Shown piece after piece: positions 41,301 through 55,100 of a DNA stretch of 64,000 nucleotides (the first letter of the stretch is position 1; every line of letters starts with the position of its first letter). Origin of the DNA: Strongylocentrotus droebachiensis (taxonomy: Eukaryota > Echinodermata > Echinoidea > Camarodonta > Strongylocentrotidae); contig JAVYIG010006860.1 of the NCBI GenBank assembly GCA_035222895.1, positions 1 to 64,000 of the forward strand, given 5' to 3'. Under the pieces are notes generated by a model. The model saw nothing but the letters and a program-made list of their open reading frames with translations. It was not told the DNA's origin and did no database searches. Both the position numbers and the translations under genes were made by a program.

Positions 41301-44300
41301 ACCATGCTTGATATAAGGAACATGGGTTAGGGTTATACATTGTTGAGAAATTGTAGCTTTTAACTCTACCCTGGGCCAAACTCTATACCTTAGCCATAAC
41401 CAGAACCTCAAAATGACTTCAATCCCAATATGAGTGTATCATCTGTCTGGAGCCAGAAGGGTTATAACAATTAAACTTCTACACAGACTTCAAGCCCTTG
41501 TGGCTCATAACAGATGATACATTTTGCAACAGTGGTATGTAACTCCATTGAAATTACTCCTCTTGCTAACATCATATCTATGATTTTGAATTATATGTAC
41601 AGATATACAAATTTAATTCTTTTTGTTTTCAATTGGAAGTGAATATTACTCTTTGTAGATCTGTTTATGATATCTACATCAATTATTTGTCAATTGTTTT
41701 GCTCTTTTCTTTTCTTTTCTTTTCTCTTCAGGATATAGTCAATTCTCATCCTGGCCTGATTTTCCTACAGGATGCCCCTGAATTTCACTCCAGATATATA
41801 ACCACAGTAAGTATCAAGAAAGAATGGTCCCCTACTCCTCCACATAACCACCCCAAGGACATCTACCCCTACCCTCTCCCCTTAGAAAGCTACACCTAGT
41901 CAGTTACCGCCCCCCCCCCCCCACACACCTCCCTGACAACTTTAGCCAGTCAACTATCCCCAGACAACTACTCCCCCCTCTCCCGATAACTTTACCAAGA
42001 CAACTGCTCTGCCCCCTCTCTGACAACTTCATCCAGTCTATTTACCCCTCCAGGCTACTACTATTTCTCCCCCTCCCTGAAAACTACGGTACTTAAAATG
42101 CCTGCCCGAAAGATGGACTGACTTGCCTTTTACTTTCAGGCCAGGGTTTCTATCATACACAAGTCACACTGACAATAACCAAAATATAAAATGATGTTAA
42201 ACTAAATGGCCAAGATTGTTGATTATCCATTGGTTTGACATAGGGACTAGGGTATAATGTCCCTTTTTTATCACAGATATAAATCTTGAATAGTTTTCTC
42301 TGATTAGCAGTAGCATTGAAAAGATCAAGTGCAGGCTTATTGCAGTGACTTTTAATTAGAATTGCATGAACTCCCTGCATAGAGACGATCTCTTGAATTA
42401 ACTCTAAAATTATTACCAGTCACCAGCAACTTTTGACAATCATCAGTCAAATTAAAAAATAAATTTACCTCTTGCTGTATTAAGTCTGTACAGGGCTAAT
42501 GGAAGCACTGTTTTGGCAAAGAACGTACAACGTTCTTCAGTCTTTTTCTTCACTCATGAGAAGTTCTGTAATTTCTATGGTTTCGGTGTACATTTCAGTC
42601 ACAAAGGGTTCCTGGGAAGGGGTGATGCTATCCCCATTAGGGGTGCCTTTTGTAGTACTGGCTGGGGAATGTGTGTTACTAGGTTCATCTAATGTTGATT
42701 CTGTTGTTGTTGAAAGGCCTATAGTCTCCTTTGGTGTAGAATTAGAATTGTTCAGTGTAGTGTCAGGCCTGTCCATTGTAGAATAAGAGCTATCTAGTGT
42801 ATAATCAGAACTGTCTGGTATAGAATCAGGACTTTCTGGTGTAGAATAAGGGTTGTCCAGTGTAGTATCAGAGCTGTCTAGTATATAATCAAGACTGTCT
42901 GGCTTAGACTCAGAGCTGTCTGGTATGGAATCAGGACTGTCTGGTGTAGAATCAGAATTGTTCAGTGTAGTATCAGGACTGTCTGGTGTATAATCAGGAG
43001 TGTCCAGTGTAGAATCAGAACTGTCCAGTGTATAATAAGGACTGTCTGGTGTAGAATCAGAACTCTCTAGTGTAGAATCAGAACTTTCCAGTGTAAAATC
43101 AGAACTGTCCTGTGTAGAATCAGAATTGCCCAGCATAGAATCAGAACTGTCCAGTGTATAATCAGAGCTGTCCAATGTGGAATCAGAAATCTCTAGTGTA
43201 GAAATGGTGTCAATAGGTGCAGTGCCTATTTCATATGTGTTTGACATTGTGATGTTTCGTGTCGAATGTACTGTGGTGCTGCGTGGACCTGTGCTTGACT
43301 TATTCAATGATTCTCTGGTGCTTTCCTGAACCAAAGCGGGGGTCGCTAGAGTTGAAATGATTGCATTTGGTGTTAATAAAGACCGACTTTCATCAGAACT
43401 GGGTGTATAATCATCCTCTTCCCTCTCACTTTCTGGTGCTAAGACGATGTCATCAGATTTCTGATCGGTGTCATCCATCAGTTCAGTAAATTCTATCACT
43501 TCTGTATACATTTCAGTAACAATAGGCTCTGTTGATGGTGCAGTATCATCCAATTCACCATCCTGAGATATACCATTATCCTGGAGCGCCCTTGTTGGAT
43601 ATAGTTTGCTGTTTGGTGAAGTCACAGTTCTAGGGTGTATAGTCTGATGTTCAGTTGGCGTTACATATGCAATTGTTGAAGGATCAGAACGCTCTGGTGT
43701 AACTGCAGGACCATCAGTTGTAGAGGTTGTGTCAGATGCAGTGACTTTCTGTGAAGTTGGACTAGCGGTGTAAGATGCAACAGGTTGAACTACTGTAGTG
43801 TCATGTGAAGTGGCACTTGAACTGACTGGTGCAGATCTAGTGCTTTCCTGGACTGCTTCAGTGTCTTTTGAACGATAACTGACCATGTAAGGTGTCGATT
43901 TGTTCCTATCAACATTTCGGTGCTCAGAATCTTCATTGACTTGTGCTAAGATACTTTCTTCTGATTTGGTCTTAGATTCAGTGTCAGACATCGAAAGCTC
44001 AGTAATTTCTATGATTTCCGTGTAGGTTTCAGTAACAAACGATTCATAAACTTGCTCTGGTATAATATCATACTGTTCTGGTGCAATATCATACTGTTCT
44101 GGTGCAATATCAGATGGTTCTGGTGCGATATCATACTGTTCTGGTGTACTATCATACTGTTCTGGTGTACTATCATACTGTTCTGGTGTAATATCGTACT
44201 GCTCTGGTGTACTATCAGACTGTTCTGGTGTAATATCATACTGCTCTGGTGTACTATCATACTGTTCTGGTGTAATATTATACTGTTCTGGTGTACTATC

Positions 44301-47300
44301 ATACTGTTCTGGTGTAATATTATACTGCTCTGGTGTACTATCAGACTGTTCTGGTGTAATATCATACTGCTCTGGTGCAATATCATACTGCTCCGGTGTC
44401 ATATCATACTGCTCTGGTGTACTATCAGACTGTTCTGGTGTAATATCATACTGCTCTGGTGTACTATCAGACTGTTCTGGTGTAATATCATACTCTTCTG
44501 GCGTAATATCAAACTGTTCTGGTGCAATATCATACTGCTCTGGAATACTATCGGACTGTTCAGGTGTAATATCATACTCTTCAGGAGTAATATCATACTG
44601 TTCAGGTGCAATATCATATTGCTCTGGTGTAACTTCATCCTGCTCTGGTGCCGAGAGGGTGTCGACAGACTCAGATTCGGTGTCGGACATCACAAGTTCT
44701 GTGATTTCCATTATTTCTGTGTAAATTTCCGTTGCCACTGGTTCTGGAGACGGGGCGATACTTTTGCCAGCAGAGCTATCCAAAGCTGAAGCTTGATGAG
44801 TAGCACTAGATACAGAGACAGTTGTAGTAAGCACTCCTTTATTTGGCGTTAAATCAGGTGCTGACGATGAAGGATCAGAGGGTGTTGGTGTAATATCACC
44901 ATTGTCTGGTGTAAAGATGGTGTCAACCCTTGCAGAAGCAATGGAGACTGGACTTGACAGGGTGTCATATGGTGCCATGGCCATCCTGTCAGCAAAGACA
45001 AGTGGTTCAGCACTGGAATGGAGGAGTGTAGACCTGGTGCTGTGTTTGATTTGATCAGTGTTTTGGGAAATAGAACTAACCACAAGGGGTGTAGAGCCGA
45101 CTACTATTGGTGTAGAGCTTGCGGGTTCATTATCCATTTCATCTTCAGCGTTGCTGATTCCCCTATGATCTGCATCTTCCTCGTCTTTTGCTGAAATGGT
45201 TTCCTCAGATTTGGAATCAGGATCAGACATCACAAGTTCTGTCCTGTCAACAAATTCTGTATACATTTCCGTCACATACGGTTCAAGCGATGGAGTGATT
45301 TCATTTTCAACAGATTCGTCATGAGGTGTTCTTATTATTGACTCAGTCCTGTGGTGTAAAATTCCAGATGCACTTGGTGTCAAGTGATGAGGTTTTGAGG
45401 ATGTTTCAGAGTGTTCGGGTGTAAGATCATGTCCAGCTGTACTTGGTGTCAAATGGTGTGAATTCCCAGCTGTACCTGATGCCGAATGATGAGGTGTTGT
45501 TGAAAGTGTATGGTGTAAAGTTCCAGCTGCACTTGATGTCAAATGATGAGGTGTTGATGATGTTTCAGAGTGTTGCGGTGTACTTGATGTCAAATGGTGA
45601 GATATAGGTGAAGGCGTATGCTGTGAATTCCTAGCTGTACTAGGTGGCGAATGATGAAGTGTCGCTGCAGGTTCAGAGTCTTCTGGTGTAAGATCATGTC
45701 CAGTTGTACTTGGTGTCAAATGATGAGATGTTGGTGAAGGCGTATGGTGTGAATTCCTAGCTGCACTTGGTGTCAAATGATGAGGTACTGAGGAAGGTCC
45801 AGAGTGCTTTGGTGTAAGATCAACACCATCTGGTGTAGCAGAGACTTCATCTTGGCGTGAACCATGATGTGACCTCTCATCCTCTCTACTTGCACCGCCT
45901 TGCAGTGTATCACTCAGGGTTTCCTGTGCAGAACCGGTGCTAACTGAAATGAAACTGGTGTTACGATGCGTGGCACTGAGAATAAGTGGTGTTGATGCTG
46001 TAGTGTTAACACCCTCATGTGGTGAACCATGTGTGTCATTATCTCCATTGACAATTGCATCTGCGTCTCTCGAATTATCCTCGCTTGATGTCAAAACTGT
46101 TCCGCCGGATACGGTGGCAGTGTCAGATGATGCCATGTTGTCAGCGTTGCCTCCATGGGCATCATTCTGGCCTAAGCTGTCACTGGCCTCAGCATTGATG
46201 GACTGTTGATGGTCATCTCTGCTAGTATCGTTGCTTGGCTAAGTGATGCAAAAAAAGAGAACATTTGTGGAGTTTATTTACATTTCATCATATTTTTAGA
46301 TCAATTCTAAGTGACCTATTGTTTATCTGCAAGTTCTTAAAGTCTTATATTTCTATTTTCTCACCATTGGTTTGTACAACAGTATGCAACCACTGTGAAG
46401 GCCACCCTGGGGTATCCTAATTCATTTATTTTCACATCACTCATAAAAGATATATAATTTTCAAGAAAAGGGCAAATAAAAAAGTATGTTGATGATAACT
46501 TATAAAAAAAGACGTCAAAATATTAAAATATTACATACAGTATACATTGCCCATGAATGAAAATGAAGCAAATGGAAAATATTCAAATGTTTATTTTGCA
46601 TAAATTCATATACAGGTATATTTCGTATTCATACATCATTCAGACAACGGCTGAGATAATATAGAGATCCTCTTAATTTCCCCAAACTGTGAATATTTAT
46701 TTATATACAGTACTCAAAACGAATCAGTATGAAACTTATTGTCAGGGGAAAGTTTATTCCTGAGACACTCACTTCAGCAACTGGGCCAGTCAATGGTCTC
46801 TCCTGCCTTTGTTGTATAGTGCCCTCTGTGTCAGGAGACAGCACAGTCTCATGAATGACCTCTGTGTATGTTTCAGTGTAGAACTCGGTCTCAAGCGGCA
46901 GGGCTGGGGTGGTTTGAGGAATGGGAACAGCATTGTTCTGTTCTACTACCGCACAGCACAGGAGAAAAAGAAATGCAATGGTTCTCAGAGTCCTGCAAGA
47001 AAAAGAATGGAAAATTTTGATATGATGACATAAATGGTACCCTGGGGTACCAAAAAAAATTCAGCCATTTTGTTGAATTATTTATTTATTTTTTAAGGCT
47101 GTACCCTGGGTTACCAAAAAGTGGGAAATTATTTTTGTGTGATTTTTTCAACCTTCAATTGTGTCCAATGTTCTTGTAAAAAATCCTTTAAGGTACTATG
47201 TCCCATTTGCAGGCCAAAAAAATGAAAAAGTTAAATTCCATCTGCATTTGAAAGATAATACTAATTTAGAACTTCCCTAAAAAAGGTGGGGCTTGAAAAT

Positions 47301-50300
47301 GTCTTCAAGTGGGAAAATAACGACTATTAGTTGTCAAATCGACTTTAGGGCTATAGAGCCCAAAAGTAATAGTCTTGATTTTCAGACAAGTACCGAATGG
47401 TCATACGTTTTATGCTGCGCAAAGATTCAATCAGTTTAATCTTGGCCATCACAAGAAGTGGGTTATTGATGTAGACAAATGCTCATGTACCCTTTACAAC
47501 TCTTTTCATATATGTTATTACCAAAGAAGAAAAAAAGCCAGTCACTCACTCAAAAGTGTCTGAGAGTGAAGTCTAGCAAGTAAACGGGTTTCCTTGCATA
47601 ATTTGAATATGAGGACACTGCTAACGTTTAAATTTCACAAATAGGACATACATGACATATTCATAATTCCTGCAAAGTTCTACAGAATATGAGGTTGGCT
47701 GCAAAAGGGACACAGTACCTTTAAGTCCTGTATTTCTAAAATTCATTGTTGTTATGAGTAATTATTCTATTATTGATATCATTTCATGCTGTTATGATAC
47801 ACCCTGTATTATTATTGTGGTATAATTAAAATTATTAATTATAAATGAAAGTTCTATTCTGTGTACAGCAGTATGATAATCTCATGTGTTAACTATGTCG
47901 ATGATGCGATGTTTGTTTGTTGTTTTTTTTTCGAAAGAGTATACAGGTACGGTACGTACGTGCAATAACATCAAGTTCTAAAATAGCCGCGGGTCGGGAC
48001 CGGACGCCGGAGCTAGCTAGCACTATAGTGTGCGATAGCCACCGTAGTGCGCTTGTGATCGTGAGCGAGCATGCACACCATGCATAGTATACACCATAGA
48101 GATACCACGGAACTATGTACACGCACTCCATACATTGTACTCGAGTGGACGCGAGATGGCGCTACACAACGCGGTACCCCGGGGTACTACGGTACCCCGG
48201 GGTAACGCGTGGTGCATCATATGATGAAATCTGCTGGGCCCCGTCTTACAAAGAGTTGCGATTGATCCAAATCAATCGCATGTCCTCCAATCAATCGCAA
48301 GTTTGCAATCTCTTATGTACATAGTTGCGATTGATTTCAATCGCAAATAAGTTGCGATTGATATCAACTCTTTGTAATACAGGTTACAATACAGATATCA
48401 AGTTCAACCAGTTCAGTTCTGGTTGAACTTGATATCTGTTTTGTAACCTAGTAAACTACCTGATAACAATAACTAAATGTGTAATTAAAGGTAGGGGAAA
48501 ATTAAATATAGTAGGGAAAAGAAGGAAATGTGGCCAACACAATATTTGCCTCAGAAAATGTGTTGACCTGCTTTAAATGCATATTGGAATGTTTCCGCCA
48601 TTTCGGGAGTGAAACTTACTACATGTCTTGAGTGAACTGCCTAACATTGAAAATAACAAACTATCAAATAGCAAAAACTATATCTATCATTAAAGGTTCA
48701 TTGTATTATTCTTTTTTTTGGGGGGGGGGGGCAAATGTGATTAACACAAACAAATTCTCCAAAATGATATCTATCTGATATTACTTGGAATGCACATAGA
48801 GATCTTTCTTTACTGTGTGGAAAAAAATATATACCTCCTTTATATTTCTCTCTTTTCTGAGTGAAAAAAATATTTACCGGTAAATAAAAAAAGATGAGAA
48901 ACGAAAGTAGGAGAAATCAATAAAATTTAAAAAAAGACCACTGTTAAATGTTGGATATCAAGATTACAATCCAGGCAAAAGAGACATGAATATAACGAGC
49001 AATTTATGAGGGAACAAAAGATAAGATGAAAAATGAGGGGAAAACCGTACACCAGTTTATTCTCGAGGATTTCCCAATAGAATTGCAAATCTCTGATCAA
49101 CGGCAAAGAATATGTCACTTACCCCATTTTGGTACTTCCTTTTCTTCTGCTGATGTTGGACAGGTTTTATTTTGGGAGAAACTTATGAAGGTCCTGGAAC
49201 AACTCTGAAGTTATCTTTCATAAAAACGTTGTGAAGTTTTGTTGAGGTTTGCCACCAGCGCCAGAGGTTTGATCTCAGATTGATGAGTAGCTTTCCCAGT
49301 CTCTTTCCCAAATCTGTTGCTCAATGTTTAGGTTTAATGTTGTATTTTTAGGAATGTCTTGTTCCTTTTGGTTTGATTGGTTGAGAGTCGACAGGACTCC
49401 TCCTGTGTGACTTTATGAACCAATAGATGGCGTAGAGTGCGTAGCACTTGTAGCAGGATCGGCGCCAGTGGCGGGAGGGGGGGGGGGGGGGTTAAGGGAA
49501 AGATGATAGGAGAGAGGGCAGTGGTTTGTTACAGCTGGAAGATACAAACATAGTTTGTGTATGTCTCACCATGGTAACGAGAAAGTTGTTTGTAATGTTA
49601 TTGGAAACAATTTTGATAGACAGACAATGAGAGGAAGATGACATGGGGGAAAGGGGGGGGGGGGAGAAGGTGAGGGGGAGGCAGAAAAAAAAGCAGACAT
49701 AGGAGAAAGGGTCAGTAATGAGAGAAGAGAATGAGGGGGGACAGACAGACATCAAGACAGACAGACATTAAGAGCTAGAGGCAAAGAAAGAGAGAGAGAG
49801 AGAGAGAGAGATTGGGTAGAAAGAAAATGAGGGAAAGATTTGGCAATAGAGGGCAATAAATAGAAAAAGAAAAGTAGGAAACTCATGGATAACTAAATAT
49901 TTGGAAAGGTTAAAGGAAAGAGAGATAGAAGAAAGAAAAAACAAAAAGAACGAGGAGGAGGAGGGGAGGAAGAGGGAGCAATAGAGTCTGAAATCTTGAG
50001 TAGAAAAGAAATTGAGGCCATTTTGATGAGGAGAGGGAACTAATGGGTTGAAGTAGAGGTCAGAAAGAGTGTGTAAATAATATGAGCTTTTGCACTTTTC
50101 TGACTTCTAAGAGTTCACTAGAACGTCATGACATTCTGCTGCACGATTATTAAAGTGTTTGTTTGTGAAAGTCGATAACTTCCATAACACAAATCTACAA
50201 TTGTAATGGGTGGGAATATGCGAGGGGTCAGACTAAACATTGCTGATGGATAATGGAGTATTTTGGTACTTTGAAAATGGAGGATGTTGACATCTGACGT

Positions 50301-50603
50301 TCTATGTTTGAGTGATACGTGCAGTTGAACAGAAAGGAGTTTTCTTAAGCTGTGCTCAGATATTTGCTCCAGCAACCATTGCCTCAGGCTTTTTTTGTTT
50401 TAGAGGTATGAGATTTGGGGTTGCAATTAGGTTTTAGGTTAGGTTTAAGGTTAGAGTTGGGTAAGGTAAAGTGTTTTGCCCAGGGTTGAAGTTTGGAATT
50501 GTGTTAGTTTATGAAATTACCACAAAGTAATTGTTTTTGGAGCAAGTGTTGAACATCTGTGTATGCAACTTTATGTAGCTCCTTTGCTCTCTCTCTGTCT
50601 CTG

Positions 50604-50642
<39 letters not shown>

Positions 50643-52109
50643 CTCCTATTTTTTCTCCCCCTCTTTCTCACTTGTCTGTCTGTCTTTCTCAGTCTTCCCT
50701 CCTCTCTCTATTTCACAATCTCTCTCTCCTTCTCTACTTCATCCTCTGTCCTCCCCCTCTCTCTCTCTCTTTCTTTCTCTTTCTATGCTTTCTCTTTTTA
50801 CCCGTTTGTTTGTCTCTTCCTTTCTCCCTCCTCACTCCTCCCTCCTCTCTTTATTTCACTCTCGCTCTCCTCCTCTATCCCCATCCTCTGTCCCTCCACC
50901 CCCCCTCCTTCTCCCCATCTCTCAAGTAAGATTATGTATAGCTTAACCTCTTGTACAAGTCTCAAAAAAGAGACAGAGCATGGAATACATCAATTTTGTC
51001 ATTTTAATTCTTCCTTCCACATTCCTCAACAAAAAAATCTACACCAAATATTTTTCAAACGTTTACCAAAAGAAGTTCCAATCTTTTCAATTGGGAGAAT
51101 GTTGGAGACAGTTGTTATTTTATGTGCTTTTTACACCTGAAATCTCTGAATATGGAGAAAAAAAATGATATATAAGTTACACTTTCAGGTGCCATTTGAT
51201 GAGCTGAATTAAACCAGCCCCCCTCCACCCCCCCCCCATCCTCTTCCTAATTTATGCTACATATATGTAATTCTGTGATATTGCCAGAAAATAGTTTTTT
51301 TTTACATTTAAGGGTAAAATCATCCTGAAATTGATTTTTGTTTTATCATAACATAAATTTACTAGTGTAGGTCATTCCATGGAATTTTGATTGTGTTTCT
51401 TTATTTGTTAATACAACTCTAAATTAAGTATAAATCTTACAATGCACTTCCAACTTGGTGCAATTTTTTATAATGGGATATTCTCTGCATAAATCAAATA
51501 TTATATCTTCAAGTATATAAAAAGTTTATGACTTAAGATATAAAAGTAAATATCAATTCAATCTTCTTGTGAGGTAGCTCTGGAAAGCAACACATTGAAA
51601 CTAGCAAAGCTGTCTACTTTTTCAAAACACACATTGAAACTAGCAAAGCTGTCTACTTTTTCAAAACACACATTGAAACTAGCAGAGCTGTCTACTTTTT
51701 CAAAACACACATTGAAACTAGCAAAGCTGTCTACTTTTTCAAAACACACATTGAAACTAGCAAAGCTGTCTACTTTTTCAAAACACACATCGTTCTCTTT
51801 TATGTACAAGTAACAAGGAGATTATATATATTTTTCAAGTTTGATGTACTTCTTGCACCTAAATTGGCAACTTTCTCTCTTTGTTTACAGGTCGTATCTA
51901 GGATATTCTATACAATCAACAGATCATGGAAAGGAAGGATAACGTTACCGGAGCTGAGGAGAAGTAATTTTCTATCGGTAAGTCATTTTGGTAAATTAAA
52001 GAGTGAATTATGATGCAAGTCCCCTAAAATTGAAAAATTCTGTGTTGCTTTCTCTATTTTGTTTCTCTGTCTCTCTTTCCTGTCTCTCTTTTTCCCTATC
52101 TCTCTCTCA

Positions 52110-52169
<60 letters not shown>

Positions 52170-55100
52170 GTTCCTTTATATGTCTATCTCTTTTCTCTTC
52201 TGTTCTATCTTTATACTCTCTCTCTATCTTTACCTTTTCTCTTCTCTTCTAACTTTCTCTCCATCTCTTTCTCTTTCTTTCTTTCTCCCATTCTTTCTCT
52301 CTCTCTCTTTTTCTATGCATCTCTCTCTTTTTCTATTCATCTCTCATTCATTCTCTCTTCCACTCTCTCTCTCTCTCTGTCTCTCTCTCTCCTTCCGTGT
52401 CATTTTACTTTTCTCTTCACCTCCCCTCAAAGATGCAAGTTAGAATTTACATCATTGATGTAATGTAGATTCAGTTGAACCCAGTGGCCTGTATACTTAG
52501 GAGCAGATCGGGGAGACATTGCATAATGCCACCCATTTATGCTTTGCATATATTTTAAATCTATTCTGAAGCAATCTAACCAGGTAAACGTCAGAAAGTT
52601 GACTAACTCGCTTAATTAGTCAAGGTTTACACCTAGATCTAAAGTTCGACCACCTTAAGAATATCATCCATTATCATTCAGATGGGGGGGGGGGTAGACT
52701 GATTCCGCCAGACTATCACCCGCCGTCAAACTCCATCACGACAGGAAGTCAGGGGTCAGCGGAGGTCAGGTCACTCTTAACAGAGTCCTCTCTGTCCCAG
52801 CAGCAAATTACCAGACTGTTTAACATCTAAAGTACTTCGTTTAATGAGTGTCCTGAAGCATGAAACGTGCACCTGTGATTCTTGCTGCTGTGTTATCTGT
52901 TCCGGAGCTAAACTTTGTCTGAAGTTTTCCAAACATAGATTTGTTATACAGTGTAAGTGGAGCAGAACTTTTAAAGGTGTCATTCAACATCTCCAAGCTA
53001 GTGAAAATGAAAGTGAAAGTGGTTGAATTATGCATAGTTGGACGGGAAAAAAATTGAAGTTACAAGCAAAATTGTTATTGTGAATTGATAACTATTGGTA
53101 AAAATTTTGATTTTTGTAGTTATAATGAATTATATATATTGCAATTTTGTATCTTTAAATATTATTTGAGTATTATTTAAATTATATTTAATATTTTCAA
53201 CTCAACTTCCATCTTCTGGTTCAGCCTCAAATAATGGCCCTTTTTCATTTTTGAGCTGTTACCTACTCCAGCATACATGTATCTATCTGTATATAGTATT
53301 TTATGTTATTTTATTGTATGTATCTTTCTTGCCATTTCAAAATTCTTCTGTTGTATTTGTATGCTGCCAGCCTGCCACAGTGCCAGTCAAATAAAATATA
53401 TAAACAAACATAGGTATTGATAATTGACAAAGATTATTGTATATAGGAGGAGAAGTTAAAATATCAATTTAGTTTGTCTCTATAGATGTACATGTAAGTT
53501 ATTGTATAAACCACACAGGCACAAAATAATATGCATACAATGTACATGAAGAATGGGGCTGGGTAGAATATCTGGAATATTATTCTATTCTTTGAATATG
53601 ATGCGAAGATAATGAATCTTTTCAAATGAAAGTAATAAAAGATTTACAGGTACATGTTGAGCTTTCATGAGGTCATGCTTTTTCAGCTTATTTTCCGCTT
53701 AGTGTTTGCAATTTTATCTCATGACTTATATTAATCCCTGTTTTGGGAAATCTCTTTTTTCTGTTTTTCAATGCCTTCACGTTTACAAACTTTGCGCATC
53801 ATTGTCAACAAGCCGTTATCTTCATACAATAACTTGTTTTCAAGATGACTATCGGTTATTGACTCTGAGTCATTTGAGTTGTTACGATTCGATAAAGACA
53901 ATTGTTATTTAGTTTGATCATGTTTACCGGTAGATGTTCTAATAAAATGTAACAAATAAAATGTAACAATGTAGTTTCGGATTCAGGAATGTGGAAAAGA
54001 GGGGGCGCTTGTAAAACCTTTAAAGCGGGACTGCACTACTTGTAGCTACTTGCGTCTTCAATACAGCCAACAATGCCTAAGCGGTACCCATTGATCCCCC
54101 ATGGTCCCCTTTTTCTTATGTTAGTTGAGAGCTGATTTGATGAGATAACAACCTGCCAGTGACCATGTGGGGAGGTCTAATCCTTCCTGGCCAAACTAGT
54201 ACAGATAGGCTTTAACTTGCACTAAAACATGCACGCATGTGAGTTATGGTCACACCTCTTTGATGAGGTAGGAAACAGACAGGAACAAAGTTTATATGAC
54301 ACATGGGGGGTGTTTCACAAAGATCCTAAGTAGAACTTAACTCTAAGTTGGACTTAAAAATTATGGACAGCCATTGGAGTCTTAAAATGAAATATATTCA
54401 AAAGCAGAAATTCAAGTATTTTTGACTTTTTATAAATTCCACATCCAGAACATGAAATCTCCTTGATGATAGAAAATACGAATGATTTTAATAAACAGTT
54501 AATGCCTTTTGAAATAATTTTTACAAAATATTTTTAAAGAGGCTAATGGCTTTCCATAATTTTTAAGTCCAACTTAGAGATAAGTTTAACTTAGGATCTT
54601 TGTGAAACACCCCCCTGCTCTAAGAAAAAGTGCTCCGCAATCAATATCCTACACTAATTGCATTCCTCCGTGAATCCTGGACCAAATGTTGTAGTACTCA
54701 ACCCTAACCCTAAACCTAAACCTAGCCTTAACCCAATTACAACCTAACCCTAACCTTAAATCTAAACCTAACCCTCACCCTAATCTAACCCTAACTTAAA
54801 CCAAACCTATTAACCTATTCTAAACACAGTTACAATCCTAAATCTAACTTAAAAGCCAGCTGCAACCCTAATTTTAGCACTATAACTTTGACCCGATGTA
54901 GCCTGTAGCAATCGTCATATCACTCATATCACAAACAAATATATCTTCTGTTCATTCACCCTAGGTCATCGCACTTTTAGAGGAAGAAGACGACATCAAC
55001 CAGGTCATGGATTACTTCTCTTACGAGCATTTCTACGTCATCTACTGCAAGTTCTGGGAGCTTGACATGGACCATGACCTTTACATCGACAAGAAGGATC

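Larger units (their letters stand above)
46993..49122. other. Nested gene intron 1
   Basis: 2.13 kb holding a TIR element, a GC-rich stretch at about 47980-48130, a doubled GTACCCCGGGGTAC palindrome, a foldback MITE, a near-perfect 67-base hairpin, and poly-G near 48719. No coding exon is seen inside. Confidence 0.65.
49128..51890. other. PPP2R3 intron 6-7, part after the nested gene
   Basis: Begins with the likely 5' UTR and promoter side of the nested gene (49128 to about 49450, no clear TATA box). Then come poly-G runs at 49477 and 49655, GA-rich repeats at 49740-49990, TTAGGTT-like degenerate repeats at 50420-50500, CT-rich repeats at 50586-50930 and a 39-bp minisatellite. Confidence 0.55.
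51978..54964. other. PPP2R3 intron 7-8
   Basis: Contains CT microsatellites at 52060-52400, poly-G at 52684, a non-repetitive higher-complexity stretch at 52700-53030, one TTAAAGC MITE, one long foldback MITE and degenerate CCCTAA repeats before the acceptor. Confidence 0.6.

Noticed and set aside
44052..44789. Long plus-strand open frame with repeated ILFWCN
   Set aside because: It is the complement of the TPEQYDI coding repeat. A stop-free antisense frame follows automatically from the 21-base period, and there is no start or splice context.
50559..51140. Plus-strand Ser/Leu-rich frame of 193 codons
   Set aside because: Translated CT repeat. No conserved residues and no splice signals.
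51558..51813. Open frames on both strands encoding 13-residue repeats
   Set aside because: The 39-bp unit has no stop in several frames on both strands. The location is intronic and there are no flanking splice sites, so a minisatellite is enough.
52003..52463. Two overlapping Ser/Leu/Phe-rich frames
   Set aside because: Translated simple repeats.
54694..54870. True chromosome end
   Set aside because: The repeats are degenerate and lie within an intron, with coding exons on both sides.
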